64,000 bases of DNA. It comes from Corallococcus sp. Lineage in GTDB: Bacteria > Bacillota > Clostridia > Christensenellales > CAG-314. Location: contig JAMPHX010000001.1 in the NCBI GenBank assembly GCA_023663205.1, positions 1 through 64,000 on the forward strand, written 5' to 3'. The notes under the pieces were generated by a model. It was not told the origin of the DNA, ran no database searches, and saw only the letters and a program-made list of their open reading frames with translations. The position numbers and the translations under genes are program-made. Every line of letters begins with the position of its first letter. Positions within the stretch are counted from its first letter, which is position 1. This document shows positions 7,924-16,603 of the stretch, piece after piece.

Positions 7924-10350
7924 ATGGATAAAATTGCGGCAGAACAAAAGTGGAATAAGATTTGGGAAGAAAGCAAAGTGTACAGTTTCGATAAAAACGA
8001 CGTTGCAAACAAGCATTACGTGCTTGAGATGTTTTCTTACCCAAGCGGAGCAAAGTTGCACGTCGGTCACTGGTACAATTACGGATTAAGCGACAGTTAT
8101 GCACGCTACAAAATAATGAAGGGCGCAAACGTGTTTCAGCCTATGGGTTTTGACGCATTCGGTTTGCCTGCGGAAAACTTTGCAATCAGAAGCGGTATAC
8201 ATCCCGAGGATAGCACTCTCAAAAATATCGCGATAATGGAAACACAACTCAAAAATATCGGCGCCATGTTCGATTGGGATGCGGAAATAAAAACTTGTAT
8301 GCCCGATTACTACAAGTGGACGCAATGGATATTCTGCCAACTGTACAAACACGGCTTGGCATACAGAAAAAAAGCCCCCGTCAATTGGTGTCCGAGTTGT
8401 AACACGGTTCTTGCAAACGAGCAGGTTGTTGACGGCGCGTGCGAACGCTGCGGACATACGGTAGTGCGCAAGGATTTGACTCAGTGGTTCTTCAAAATCA
8501 CCGATTACGCAGAGGAATTGCTTACGGGTTTGGATAATCTCGATTGGCCGGAAAAAACCAAAGCAATGCAGCGCAATTGGATAGGCAAGTCGCAGGGCGG
8601 GGAAATACAATTCGATTTGGCGGACGGCAAAGGCTCGTTCCGAGTGTTTACCACGCGCGCCGACACGCTGTTTGGCTGCACATACGTTGTGCTTGCCCCC
8701 GAACACGCGCTTGTAGACCAAATAACCACTGCCGCGCAAAAGGCTGCGGTTGAGGAATACAAAGTTGCCGCATCCAAAATTACGGAAATAGACAGACTTT
8801 CCACCAATAAGGAAAAGACGGGCGTGTTTACAGGCGCTTACGCGCTCAATCCGCTTAGCGGAACAAAGGTGGAAATTTGGATTGGCGATTATGTGCTTGC
8901 AAGTTACGGCACGGGCGCGGTAATGGGCGTCCCCGCACACGACGCAAGGGATTGGAAGTTTGCGCAAAAGCACGGCATAGCCTGTAAGCGCGCAGTGTGC
9001 TCATCTGCGGGCGTCCAAGACGACTTGCCTTACTGCGAATACGGATATATGTGCAACAGCGGCGAGTTTGACGGAATGTCAACCGAGGAAGGACGCGTCG
9101 CGGTAGTAAACAAATTGGCGCAAATAGGCAAAGGCGAACTCAAAACAAACTACCGTCTGCGCGATTGGCTGGTTTCGCGTCAGCGTTATTGGGGCGCGCC
9201 GATACCTATTATTTACTGTCCGCATTGCGGCGAGGTGTTGGACGAAAACCTGCCCGTACAGTTACCCTACGACGTCGATTTCCGTCCCGACGGCACAAGT
9301 CCGCTTGCAAGACACGACAAATTCGTTCACGACGTCAAGTGCCCGAAGTGCGGAAGCGCGGCAACGAGGGAAGTAGATACATTGGACACTTTTGTGTGCA
9401 GCAGTTGGTATTATCTGCGTTATCCCGACAGTAAAAATTCCGACAAACCATTTGATACCGAGTGGATTGACAAAATGCTCCCCGTAGACAAATACGTCGG
9501 CGGCGCAGAACACGCGTGTATGCATTTGTTATATGCGCGCTTTATTACAAAGGCGCTCCGCGATATGGGTTATTTGCACTTTGACGAACCATTCAAGTCG
9601 CTTGTTCATCAGGGCGTAATTTTGGGACCAGACGGCAACCGTATGAGCAAATCGCACGGCAACGTGGTGAGTCCCGACGATTACGTGGGGGAATACGGCG
9701 CGGACGTGTTCCGTTGTTACTTGGCGTTCGGTTTCCGCTACATAGAGGGCGGACCGTGGTCGGACGACGGTATCAAGGCAATCAACAAGTGGCTCGACCG
9801 TGTGGAAAAATATGTTTTATCTGCTTTCGGCAATTACAAAACAAGCGACAGTTTCGGCGCGGAGGAACGCCGATTGGATATGGTGCGCAACAATACGATA
9901 AAGTGCGTCGATAACGATTACAACGAGTTTTCCTTCAACACAGCAGTTGCGCGTATGATGGAATTGGTCAATGCTATGGTACGTTACGACGCTTTGCCCG
10001 TCAAGAACGCCAAACTGTACCAAGATACAGCCAAAGATTTGCTCAAACTGCTTGCGCCTCTTGCGCCGCATATATGCGAAGAATTGTGGCAGCAGATAGG
10101 TTGCGAGTATTCGGTAGTGCGTCAAAGTTTCCCCGTATACAACGAATCTGCGCTCAAACCCGCCGATGTGGAAATGCTTGTTCAGATAAACAGCAAACCG
10201 TGCGTAAGACTTACGCTCGATAGCGACCTTTCGGAAGATATGATAAAACAAGCGGCGCTTGCCGACAAAACGGTACAAAGCAAACTTAACGGCGCTGAAG
10301 CAAAAAAGATAATAGTTATCAAAGGCAGACTTGTAAATATCATTATTTGA
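7924..10350 (+). CDS. leuS: Leucine--tRNA ligase
   Basis: It charges tRNA-Leu with leucine; a cytoplasmic class I synthetase. I choose ATG 7924 because AGAGAGGA (7907-7914) sits 9 bases upstream and the product starts [10 protein letters not shown] like the family; an in-frame ATG at 7900 has no ribosome site. It encodes 808 residues, usual for bacterial LeuRS. HVGH (46-49, the HIGH motif) and RMSKS (573-577, the KMSKS loop) are present. A zinc-type CPSC...CERCG insertion near 155-175 precedes the CP1 editing domain, and a second CPHCG/CPKCG pair lies near 430-475. The C-terminal anticodon-binding region is complete. It is monocistronic with its own consensus promoter. Confidence 0.97.
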   Translation: MDKIAAEQKWNKIWEESKVYSFDKNDVANKHYVLEMFSYPSGAKLHVGHWYNYGLSDSYARYKIMKGANVFQPMGFDAFGLPAENFAIRSGIHPEDSTLKNIAIMETQLKNIGAMFDWDAEIKTCMPDYYKWTQWIFCQLYKHGLAYRKKAPVNWCPSCNTVLANEQVVDGACERCGHTVVRKDLTQWFFKITDYAEELLTGLDNLDWPEKTKAMQRNWIGKSQGGEIQFDLADGKGSFRVFTTRADTLFGCTYVVLAPEHALVDQITTAAQKAAVEEYKVAASKITEIDRLSTNKEKTGVFTGAYALNPLSGTKVEIWIGDYVLASYGTGAVMGVPAHDARDWKFAQKHGIACKRAVCSSAGVQDDLPYCEYGYMCNSGEFDGMSTEEGRVAVVNKLAQIGKGELKTNYRLRDWLVSRQRYWGAPIPIIYCPHCGEVLDENLPVQLPYDVDFRPDGTSPLARHDKFVHDVKCPKCGSAATREVDTLDTFVCSSWYYLRYPDSKNSDKPFDTEWIDKMLPVDKYVGGAEHACMHLLYARFITKALRDMGYLHFDEPFKSLVHQGVILGPDGNRMSKSHGNVVSPDDYVGEYGADVFRCYLAFGFRYIEGGPWSDDGIKAINKWLDRVEKYVLSAFGNYKTSDSFGAEERRLDMVRNNTIKCVDNDYNEFSFNTAVARMMELVNAMVRYDALPVKNAKLYQDTAKDLLKLLAPLAPHICEELWQQIGCEYSVVRQSFPVYNESALKPADVEMLVQINSKPCVRLTLDSDLSEDMIKQAALADKTVQSKLNGAEAKKIIVIKGRLVNIII

Positions 10351-10892
10351 TATTGTACAAATATTTTAATATCGGTTGCATATACAAGCGGCGCGTTTTA
10401 CCCTGCGGTAAAACGCGCCGCTATTGACAAAAAAAAAGAAAGTAAAATCCGCTGCAACACCTGAAAAATTTGCAAAAAGGCGTCAAGAGCAGCAGCGCAG
10501 CAGATATTACAATCACTCGCCCCGCCTTCTTGTTTGTGTGTAACTTCCGAGGTAAATCGGGTGCGCGCAGACGTCGCCAATGACAGGTAAACTTTGGTTA
10601 TTTTAAGCAATCGGCGATTATTTAACAAACTTCCTTTTCGGCGCGCTTGTCAACATAAAAACCGAAAACGCTGCCGTTATTTTCCGTCGCGCGCTTGTGT
10701 AACAAAGGTCCCAAAGCGTGCCGCAGTGAGGCGAAGCCCAAACAGTTCGCTTCACTGACGTCCTTTTGCGGAAGTGGTTGACGTGACGTTGTTTTTTTTA
10801 TATGTTTTACTATTATATGTTTGGTTGTATTTGCAAGAAATTTTTGTTGCGGCACAACTAATATTGAGCAACAAATCGAAATATATTGAAAG
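10351..10892. other. 542-bp gene-free stretch with a long hairpin
   Basis: Two short minus-strand open frames (10398-10628 and 10622-10855) overlap by 7 bases, lack ribosome sites and resemble no family known to me. The G+C of 10480-10780 is like coding DNA, so this may be a relic or a structured RNA on the minus strand. A TATAAT-like promoter was not found. Confidence 0.4.
10387..10422. other. 16-bp perfect-stem hairpin without a T tract
   Basis: AGCGGCGCGTTTTACC (10387-10402) pairs completely with GGTAAAACGCGCCGCT (10407-10422), 4-base loop. It lies 37 bases after the leuS stop. There is no T run directly after it on either strand (A9 follows on the plus strand), so it is not a standard intrinsic terminator, though it probably ends or protects the leuS transcript. 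Confidence 0.6.
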
Positions 10893-11096
10893 TCAATTGT
10901 CGTCGCGCAAGCCTAATATATAATCGGTGGAAACGGAATAGATTTTGGACAAAGAAATCAAAAATTCTATCGGCAAATCACGTACGCCGTTTTCGTATTG
11001 AGAGTATGTGTTTTGCTTAACCATAAGTAACTCGGCAATTTTCTTTTGACTGTAACCGAATTCCACGCGCAATTCTCGTAATCTTTCTATTTTCAA
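10893..11096 (-). CDS. XRE-family helix-turn-helix repressor (67 aa)
   Basis: A stand-alone HTH_3 domain: the recognition region contains YSQKKIAELLMVKQNTYSQY (about 15-34), followed by a typical ENGVRDLPIEFLISLSKIY end. It starts at a TTG (11096) with AGGTGA 6 bases upstream. It is divergent from a promoter at 11151-11179, whose surroundings carry two copies of a partly palindromic 15-mer (see 11134-11179), so it very likely represses that promoter and its own. Targets would be the small open frame at 11243 and the membrane protein at 11547. No effector-binding or peptidase domain is present. Confidence 0.85.
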   Translation of the reverse strand: MKIERLRELRVEFGYSQKKIAELLMVKQNTYSQYENGVRDLPIEFLISLSKIYSVSTDYILGLRDDN

Positions 11097-11133
11097 CGCT
11101 ATTCACCTGCAAAAAGTTTTATTTTATTATAAA

Positions 11134-11179
11134 TATCGCATATTGAGAAGTTGACTTGTATCTCATTTTGTGATATCAT
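11134..11179 (+). promoter_or_regulatory. Promoter with two XRE operator candidates
   Basis: TTGACT (11151-11156), 17-base spacer, TATCAT (11174-11179). The spacer contains TATCTCATTTTGTGA (11159-11173) and a second copy, TATCGCATATTGAGA, lies at 11134-11148, 25 bp away centre to centre. The shared pattern TATC-n-CA-nnn-TG-n-GA is dyad-symmetric. A repressor bound to the downstream copy would sit directly between -35 and -10. Confidence 0.6.
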
Positions 11180-11242
11180 TGCATAGTAATAAGCGGATTA
11201 TGCATTCATTCGCTGTAAAAATCGAATAAAAACTGATATTTT

Positions 11243-11479
11243 TTGTTAAATAATCAAATCAAAGCAAAAGAGTATTTGGCATTATCGGTTAAACCCGACA
11301 GTCAGACAAAACTTTTGAGGGAACATTTATTGCAATACTTTCCGTTTGAATCTAAGCGGGGGGGGGTGATACGAGTAAACAGAGTACCTCTTTGTCAAAA
11401 TGCAAATTTCAATAAAACGATTGATATTTATGTATTTCATTCGAAGTTCTGCTCGGCAATTGAATTATCATACAAGTAA
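11243..11479 (+). CDS. Small hypothetical ORF containing a 9-G tract
   Basis: An open frame of 78 codons starts at a TTG with no ribosome site and contains nine G at 11358-11366. The part before the tract (KAKEYLALSVKPDSQ...LLREHLLQYF) looks protein-like and helical; the part after is less so. It is the first frame behind the XRE-controlled promoter. It could be a decayed or phase-shifted gene, or not a gene at all. I do not recognise it. Confidence 0.25.
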   Translation: MLNNQIKAKEYLALSVKPDSQTKLLREHLLQYFPFESKRGGVIRVNRVPLCQNANFNKTIDIYVFHSKFCSAIELSYK

Positions 11480-11546
11480 TATTCGGTAAAACTGAAATTG
11501 CGCTTTTGCAGACTGCAAAAGTCAATATAAACATTGGAGGTAACTT

Positions 11547-12107
11547 ATGAACACAACACTTGACAAAAAGACGCTTATCTTGACTATTGTAAAATTTGCA
11601 ATAGCGATACTTATGACTATACTGTTTGTGTTTCTTCCCATTGGGGAAGGAGCCAGTTTCGGTCTTTACATCTACTTATATATTGCTGCTTTATTTGAAG
11701 GTTCAATCGAAGTTTTGATGTTTCTTCCGACTATGATAGCATTTTTGGTATTCGTTGTATTTTCGTTGGTAAAAAGCATTATGATATTTGTCGATATGCT
11801 AAAAGTAAACAGCGGCAAAATAAAGTCGGAAGACGTAAATTGGAAAAAGAAGTTTAAGTTGGCATCCGCTTTGCTTTATTTTATTTTCTTTATGGTATCA
11901 TTTCTGATGCTGTTTAGACAATATACATTCTCTTGCCCGCTTACATACATAGCGATAGTATTCTTTGCAGGCGATATGGTTGTTACTACCCTGCTCAAAA
12001 AGCAACTGGGTATTTCCAAGAAGCAAAAAGGCGGCAAAGGCGCGCAACAAGCAACTGCTCCCGCAGCAACGCAAAGTGCGGAAAATACCGATTCCGAACA
12101 AAAATAA
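11547..12107 (+). CDS. Hypothetical membrane protein, four TM segments (186 aa)
   Basis: The ATG at 11547 follows GGAGG (11536-11540). Four hydrophobic stretches lie near residues 9-29, 42-76 (a long one, possibly two) and 102-122 and 129-148, joined by short polar loops. The tail (about 155-186) is hydrophilic: KKQKGGKGAQQ then Ala/Thr/Gln-rich, so probably cytoplasmic and disordered. It is the main intact gene downstream of the XRE-controlled promoter. A small hairpin with arms CTTTTGCA and TGCAAAAG (11503-11521) precedes the ribosome site. Family and function are unknown. Confidence 0.75.
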   Translation: MNTTLDKKTLILTIVKFAIAILMTILFVFLPIGEGASFGLYIYLYIAALFEGSIEVLMFLPTMIAFLVFVVFSLVKSIMIFVDMLKVNSGKIKSEDVNWKKKFKLASALLYFIFFMVSFLMLFRQYTFSCPLTYIAIVFFAGDMVVTTLLKKQLGISKKQKGGKGAQQATAPAATQSAENTDSEQK

Positions 12108-12200
12108 TTACGGCATAAGCCTCTTTTACGAAAATGCAGCGTCGGCATAACCGACAAAGCAAAACTCCACCGTATTTATCAAGACAAAAAGAGGTTTACC

Positions 12201-12247
12201 AAAAAGTATTCCGTCAGGACAACCGTCCCGTCGGAATACTTTTTATT
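12201..12247. terminator. Terminator after the membrane protein
   Basis: AAAAAGTATTCCG (12201-12213) pairs with CGGAATACTTTTT (12232-12244). An inner GGAC/GTCC stem extends the hairpin. A and T runs on both sides make it usable in both directions. Confidence 0.8.
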
Positions 12248-12725
12248 TGCACTAAAAATTATATCTTGTTTGTAAGTTGCTTTTGTATTCAGGAATATGC
12301 GGTACGTGCTGCGGTTTTGCGTGTGATTGCATTGCCGTAGATACAAAAGCCGCCGACTGTTTGCACGCGGTAAAGGCAAAGGCGCTTCGGATATTTGCCA
12401 CGGTATGCAAACTTTGTCTTGCGTTATGTCAAGTGACAATTGCTTTGGCAAAGTTACGATAACGCCGACCTACACGCAGCAACGGCAAATAAAGAAACGT
12501 CTTTATACAAAGTTTGTTTTGCATTGCATAGGGAAATAACGGTGCTTTAATAGTTTCGGTAATCTATCCCTTTTCCTCCCCCCCCTACAAAAAAATTGTC
12601 TTTGCGGTAACAAATCATTACCGAATAATCGGCAAAAGGTTACGGTGTTTCCTTGTATTGCATATATATGTTATTGTTTTGGGAGAATTGTTACGTACAA
12701 ATACACACAATCCGATTGGGACATA
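12248..12725. other. Gene-free stretch ahead of cysK, with an 8-C tract
   Basis: Only short overlapping frames without ribosome sites are seen. A run of eight C lies at 12578-12585, about 140 bp before cysK. No clear promoter could be chosen. Confidence 0.4.
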
Positions 12726-13601
12726 ATGAGTTATTTGCATATCGGCAATACGCCTATGGCGCGATACCGCGCAGAGAGCGCGCCTTCTGCGCGGATTTTT
12801 GTCAAGCAGGAGCAGTTTAACGGCAGCGGCAGTGTAAAAGACCGACCCGCCTACCGAATGATAGCATCCGCGCTCGACGGCGGCACGTTGCAAAAGGGCG
12901 GTTTGATAGTTGAAGCAACCAGCGGCAATATGGGTATTTCGTTGGCATATGTAGCAAAGCACTTCGGAATAAAAACAATTTTTACAATGCCGAGTTGTAT
13001 GTCATCGGGACGCAGGCGGCTGCTTGAACGCTACGGCGCGCAGTTGGTATTGACGGACGACGGCGGTATGGAAGAAGCCGTCAAAACAGCGGAGCGAATC
13101 GCCATACAGCGGAACGGCTTGTATATGCGTCAGTTTTGCAATAGTGACAATATGCTTGCCCATTACTTTACTACGGCGGAGGAAATATTGACGCAGTGTC
13201 CCGACATAGACGTTTTTGTTGCGGGTGTCGGCACGGGCGGTACTTTGTGCGGTACGGCAAAGCGGCTTAAAGAATACAATCCCGCCATCGAAATAATTGC
13301 CGTCGAACCGTCGGAAAGCGCGGTGATAAGCGGAGGTAAAGCAGGTAAACACGTAATAGAAGGCATAGGCGCAAACTTTGTGCCGCAATTGCTCGATATG
13401 AAACTTGTAGATAGGGTAGTGCAAGTAAGCGGCGGTGAAGCAATAGCAGAGGCGCGTCGCTTAAATGAGGAAGGGTTTTGCGTAGGTTATTCTTCGGGGG
13501 CGAACATTGCCGCGGCAAAAGCCGTTGCGACAGACGGTAGTCGCCGCGGTGCAAACATAGTTACGCTTTTTGCCGATTCGGGCGATAGATACTCTTGGTA
13601 A
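12726..13601 (+). CDS. cysK: Cysteine synthase family PLP enzyme
   Basis: O-acetylserine plus sulfide gives cysteine; cytoplasmic. The likely start is ATG 12726 (MSYLHIGNTPM), because the IGNTP motif that binds near the substrate usually begins within the first 10 residues; the longer frame from 12645 has no homologous N-terminus. The ribosome site is weak (GGGA). The protein has 291 residues, slightly short for CysK. GSGSVKDRPA places the PLP lysine at 38, TSGNMG (65-70) is the substrate loop, and GVGTGGT near 166 is the phosphate-binding loop. No serine acetyltransferase or sulfate genes are adjacent. The fold also includes CysM and cystathionine beta-synthase, so the substrate is inferred. 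Confidence 0.85.
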   Translation: MSYLHIGNTPMARYRAESAPSARIFVKQEQFNGSGSVKDRPAYRMIASALDGGTLQKGGLIVEATSGNMGISLAYVAKHFGIKTIFTMPSCMSSGRRRLLERYGAQLVLTDDGGMEEAVKTAERIAIQRNGLYMRQFCNSDNMLAHYFTTAEEILTQCPDIDVFVAGVGTGGTLCGTAKRLKEYNPAIEIIAVEPSESAVISGGKAGKHVIEGIGANFVPQLLDMKLVDRVVQVSGGEAIAEARRLNEEGFCVGYSSGANIAAAKAVATDGSRRGANIVTLFADSGDRYSW

Positions 13602-13663
13602 CAGAGTTGTTTAAAAATTTTCCGCTTTTGTCATTTCAAATATAGCGAAAATATATATTTTCT

Positions 13664-13792
13664 CGTCATTGCGAATTGGACTTCGTTTCTAACGCCGTTG
13701 CGAGGAGCGATAGCGACGAAGCAATCCATAGAAATCGTAACCTAACAATTGCGCAATAGTCCGTATTGCTTCGCCTACGGCTCGCAATGACG
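13664..13792. repeat. MITE-like inverted-repeat element (129 bp)
   Basis: The ends CGTCATTGCGA (13664-13674) and TCGCAATGACG (13782-13792) are perfect inverted repeats. Inside, GCGACGAAGCAATCC and TATTGCTTCGCC are also complementary. This 'cgtcattgcga...gaagcaatcc' sequence type is a widespread small non-autonomous element. A related fragment (GGCGAAGCAATCC) occurs at 58040-58052. It fills most of the gene-free stretch 13602-13987. Confidence 0.8.
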
Positions 13793-13987
13793 TTGATTTG
13801 TATGTGTCGGGCAGGGACGTTAACTTGCCGTCAAACTGTTAATTTCGGTTGCAGTGCGCCGCTGAAAATAAAATAGCGAATTTGTTTTCATTTATGTCGA
13901 AATGTACTGACAACGGTTCTTGTTTGTGATACACTTAATGCAAACAAGCGCAAAACTTGTTTATATTTAACTATGAGGTGAAATAAT

Positions 13988-14482
13988 ATGGCAAAGAAAA
14001 AACAAAAAATCGACATTGGTCTTATCATGATAGGCGTTGCCGCTATTTTGGGATTGGCTGCGGTTTGCATGATGTTTCTGCCTTCGTACATCGGCACGGG
14101 AAAGGTGTTGGGTTCGCAAACTTCCTTTACGGGTTTGCAATCGGCATTCGGCTACACCGAATCTTCATCGGGCAGCGTCAGCGTATCTTCCAAGATATTG
14201 GACGTCAACATTCTTGCTACTTTGGGATTTCTTCTTCCCGTTGCGGGCGTAATTATTGCGGCGATTTTCAGAAGCGGCAAAATGTTTACTTTTATTGCGG
14301 CAGGCGTATTTATTGCTTCGGGCATTATGGTGCTTTTGTCGGGTACGACTTTCCCCGCTACCGTTATGGGCAGTGAAATACAGTTGTACAATTGGTCGTT
14401 AGGCGTAGGCGCAATTTTGTCGGGAGTATTTTCGTTGCTTGCCGGATTGACGCTTCTTGCAAAGGTATTTTTGAAAAAATAG
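13988..14482 (+). CDS. Hypothetical membrane protein, four TM segments (164 aa)
   Basis: The ATG at 13988 is preceded by GAGGTG at about 10 bases. After a basic start (MAKKKQKID) there are hydrophobic segments near 11-31, 77-95, 99-118 and 136-158, with a Ser/Gly/Thr-rich external loop (about 33-72) between the first two. The tail FLKK is cytoplasmic. It is a lone gene ended by a clear terminator. Family not recognised. Confidence 0.75.
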   Translation: MAKKKQKIDIGLIMIGVAAILGLAAVCMMFLPSYIGTGKVLGSQTSFTGLQSAFGYTESSSGSVSVSSKILDVNILATLGFLLPVAGVIIAAIFRSGKMFTFIAAGVFIASGIMVLLSGTTFPATVMGSEIQLYNWSLGVGAILSGVFSLLAGLTLLAKVFLKK

Positions 14483-14520
14483 AATTGGCGTAAACCGTAT
14501 TTAAATACAAACAGATATTC

Positions 14521-14552
14521 AAAAACGCTCCTTGGATAAAGGAGCGTTTTTG
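14521..14552. terminator. Intrinsic terminator after the 164-aa membrane protein
   Basis: AAAAACGCTCC (14521-14531) pairs with GGAGCGTTTTT (14541-14551), 9-base loop. Confidence 0.9.
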
Positions 14553-14723
14553 ATGTATTATTGCAAGCAGTTTACAATGCAATAGAATAAAAATCAACTA
14601 ATGATTTGTTTAATTAGCGCACGGCAGCGGTACAATTATTTTGAAAATCATTATAAAAACATATATCAATCGTAAATAAGTAAAACACAGTCGTACTTAG
14701 TATTGTACGATTGCGTTTGAATA

Positions 14724-14933
14724 TTAACTTAGACCCACCAATTCGTCTATTGTAATTTTAAAGAATTTAGAAAGCAATATGAGGGAATACATACTCGGTT
14801 CCCGTAATCCGTTTTCCCACAAACTAATAACTCCTTTGCTGACGCCGAGTATTTTTGCCAATTCAACTTGTCCCAGTCCTTTTTCCAATCGCAATTCTTT
14901 TAATATATCTTTAAACTTGTTAACATACGCCAT
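14724..14933 (-). CDS. XRE-family helix-turn-helix repressor (69 aa)
   Basis: A single HTH_3 domain with LGQVELAKILGVSKGVISLW (about 20-39) and ENGLREPSMYSLILLSKFF after it; no second domain. It is divergent from the zinc-ribbon membrane protein gene at 15035. The shared intergenic region has two near-perfect palindromes that fit an XRE dimer, so it should repress both directions. No Shine-Dalgarno site precedes the ATG at 14933; the upstream bases are only A and T, so this gene too may be translated from a leaderless or very short leader. Confidence 0.87.
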   Translation of the reverse strand: MAYVNKFKDILKELRLEKGLGQVELAKILGVSKGVISLWENGLREPSMYSLILLSKFFKITIDELVGLS

Positions 14934-14945
14934 AATAATATTATT

Positions 14946-14998
14946 TTCTTACAAATGTAAGAAAAACGCTTGACATCTTACATCTGTAAGAATATTAT
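14946..14998 (+). promoter_or_regulatory. Consensus promoter with twin palindromic operators
   Basis: Operator 1 is TTCTTACA-AA-TGTAAGAA (14946-14963), a perfect palindrome. Operator 2 is ATCTTACA-TC-TGTAAGAA (14975-14992), 29 bp away centre to centre. TTGACA (14970-14975), 17 bases, TATTAT (14993-14998) form a consensus promoter toward 15035 whose whole spacer is operator 2. Operator 1 lies just upstream of the leftward repressor gene. Confidence 0.85.
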
Positions 14999-15034
14999 AA
15001 AAATCATCAATATATTGACAAAGGAGAAGCAGTT

Positions 15035-15361
15035 ATGGCTTATTGCTCGAAATGCGGAAAAGAAGTTAATGATGAGGCTGAGATATGCGTGCACTGCGGT
15101 TGCAGAATAAAAAACGAACCTATAATAGGAACTAACGACGGTAAAAACGCTATCAGATTTTGTCTGACGTTTTTTTTAGGTTTTATAGGAAGTTTTATTA
15201 TTAATAACACGAATTTAAAACCGAACGGCTGGAAATCGAGAACGTGTGCGTATTTTTTTCTCAGTTTGGTAACTTTCGGAATTTACGGTTTGGTAGCATC
15301 GGTTTGTAATTTTACATTTAACGAAAATCAGGCGTCCAATATAGGTTATCTAAAAGAATAA
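15035..15361 (+). CDS. Zinc-ribbon membrane protein (108 aa), XRE-controlled
   Basis: The ATG at 15035 follows AAAGGAG. Residues 1-25 form a zinc ribbon (MAYCSKCGKEVNDEAEICVHCG, here abbreviated: CxxC...CxxC at 4, 7, 18 and 21). Two hydrophobic segments follow (about 42-57 and 70-92), with a polar loop NLKPNGWKSRT between, resembling TM2-type zinc-ribbon proteins. The ribbon should face the cytoplasm. It is the only gene behind a strong operator-containing promoter and pairs with the divergent XRE gene. Role unknown; it could be a small stress or envelope sensor. Confidence 0.8.
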   Translation: MAYCSKCGKEVNDEAEICVHCGCRIKNEPIIGTNDGKNAIRFCLTFFLGFIGSFIINNTNLKPNGWKSRTCAYFFLSLVTFGIYGLVASVCNFTFNENQASNIGYLKE

Positions 15362-15536
15362 ATGATTGATATAATATAAAAAATCGATGATGGATGCAAT
15401 TTTAATAGTTATACCGGTATTCGAATATGCTGTCTAAACGACAAAATAAAGACAGAGCGGTTTTGCAAATATACATACTGCTCTGTTTTTTAGTTTACAG
15501 CAAATGCGTTTTTGTGCTACGCAGATTTACGGACGA

Positions 15537-16430
15537 TTACAAACCATTCAAATCTGTCTGTATCATTCGCTGCAACTCGCGCGAGGCGGAAGACTGCGTG
15601 TGGCGCGGGTCGGATATCATACACACAAACCGCGGAGGCAATTTCTCCGCAAAGTTCATTTCAAATACTTCGCCGCGCTTAAGCGCTTCGGCAACTATTC
15701 CTTCGGGGACAAGCGACAGTCCGCGGTTGTGCTTTACCATAGGAACAATCAAGTCCACGCCGTCTACTTCCACGTCGGGGGTAATATCCGCATTGTGCGC
15801 GGCAAATATATCGTCTACAAACTGCCTCAGTTGCATTCCTTTGGCAAGACTGACAAACGGGTAGTTGGAAAGGTCGTCAAAGTGCAGACGTTTGTTTTGC
15901 AGTTGCGTATAGTTGCTGCCTGCAATAAGCACGTCTTTGAATTCGCGTATTTTTGTGACGTGCAGCGGTTTGGGCGCGTTGTAAGGCGTGGTAACGAACG
16001 CCAAGTCGACGGTGCCGTTTTTGAGGTATTCTATGGTATTGTCGGATGAGTTTGTGCGTATCTTAAACCGCACATTTGGGTACTTGCTGCGGAAACCGTC
16101 CAAAAAATCAAACAAAAAACAGTGCAGTGCGGTAACGGTTGCACCTATGTATACAATGCCGCCGTCAAGGCTGACCGCCTGCGTCAATTCTTCTTCCGCC
16201 TTGCGGAACTGCTCGCACGCTACGGATACGTATGCAAACAGTATTTGTCCTTCGTGTGTAAATTCCACGCCCTTTTTGTTGCGGATAAACAGTCTGCACC
16301 CCAGTTCCGTTTCCATATTTTGTATTACGCGCGTAACGGCAGGTTGACTGGAATACAGTTCGTCTGCTGCGCGCGTTATGTTTTTGTGCTTGCCTACACA
16401 GTAAAATATTTTGTAGTATTCGTAATTCAT
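15537..16430 (-). CDS. LysR-family transcriptional regulator (297 aa)
   Basis: The N-terminal winged HTH has ITRAADELYSSQPAVTRVIQ (about 18-37), the family's DNA-contacting helix. A linker helix follows and then a periplasmic-binding-like effector domain (about 88-290). ATG 16430 is preceded by GGAGA. It is divergent from the malic enzyme gene with 173 bp between, the usual arrangement of a LysR regulator and its target, so it probably controls malic enzyme in response to a small organic acid. That ligand is inferred from context only. Confidence 0.9.
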   Translation of the reverse strand: MNYEYYKIFYCVGKHKNITRAADELYSSQPAVTRVIQNMETELGCRLFIRNKKGVEFTHEGQILFAYVSVACEQFRKAEEELTQAVSLDGGIVYIGATVTALHCFLFDFLDGFRSKYPNVRFKIRTNSSDNTIEYLKNGTVDLAFVTTPYNAPKPLHVTKIREFKDVLIAGSNYTQLQNKRLHFDDLSNYPFVSLAKGMQLRQFVDDIFAAHNADITPDVEVDGVDLIVPMVKHNRGLSLVPEGIVAEALKRGEVFEMNFAEKLPPRFVCMISDPRHTQSSASRELQRMIQTDLNGL

Positions 16431-16603
16431 AGGTTCTCCGCTGTTCTTATTTTTTGATAAAAACGCCTTGTCATAGCAAATTGTTATTTTTACTATGTTA
16501 TATTATTATTTTACATTATAATACTCCCGTTATAAAATGTAAATAGGGATAGCATAATCTTTGGGAATTTGCGTCCATTTTTATCTAAAAGGAGAAAAAA
16601 TCT
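16431..16603. promoter_or_regulatory. Divergent promoter region between the LysR gene and malic enzyme
   Basis: A TATAAT (16517-16522) and a later TATAAAAT-like box (about 16531) point toward malic enzyme. CATAG...CTATG (about 16471-16496) and other T-n11-A style dyads are candidate LysR sites. The region is very AT-rich. Confidence 0.45.

Noticed and set aside
8086..8973. 295-residue open frame antisense to leuS
   Set aside because: Shadow frame; leuS motifs confirm the plus strand.
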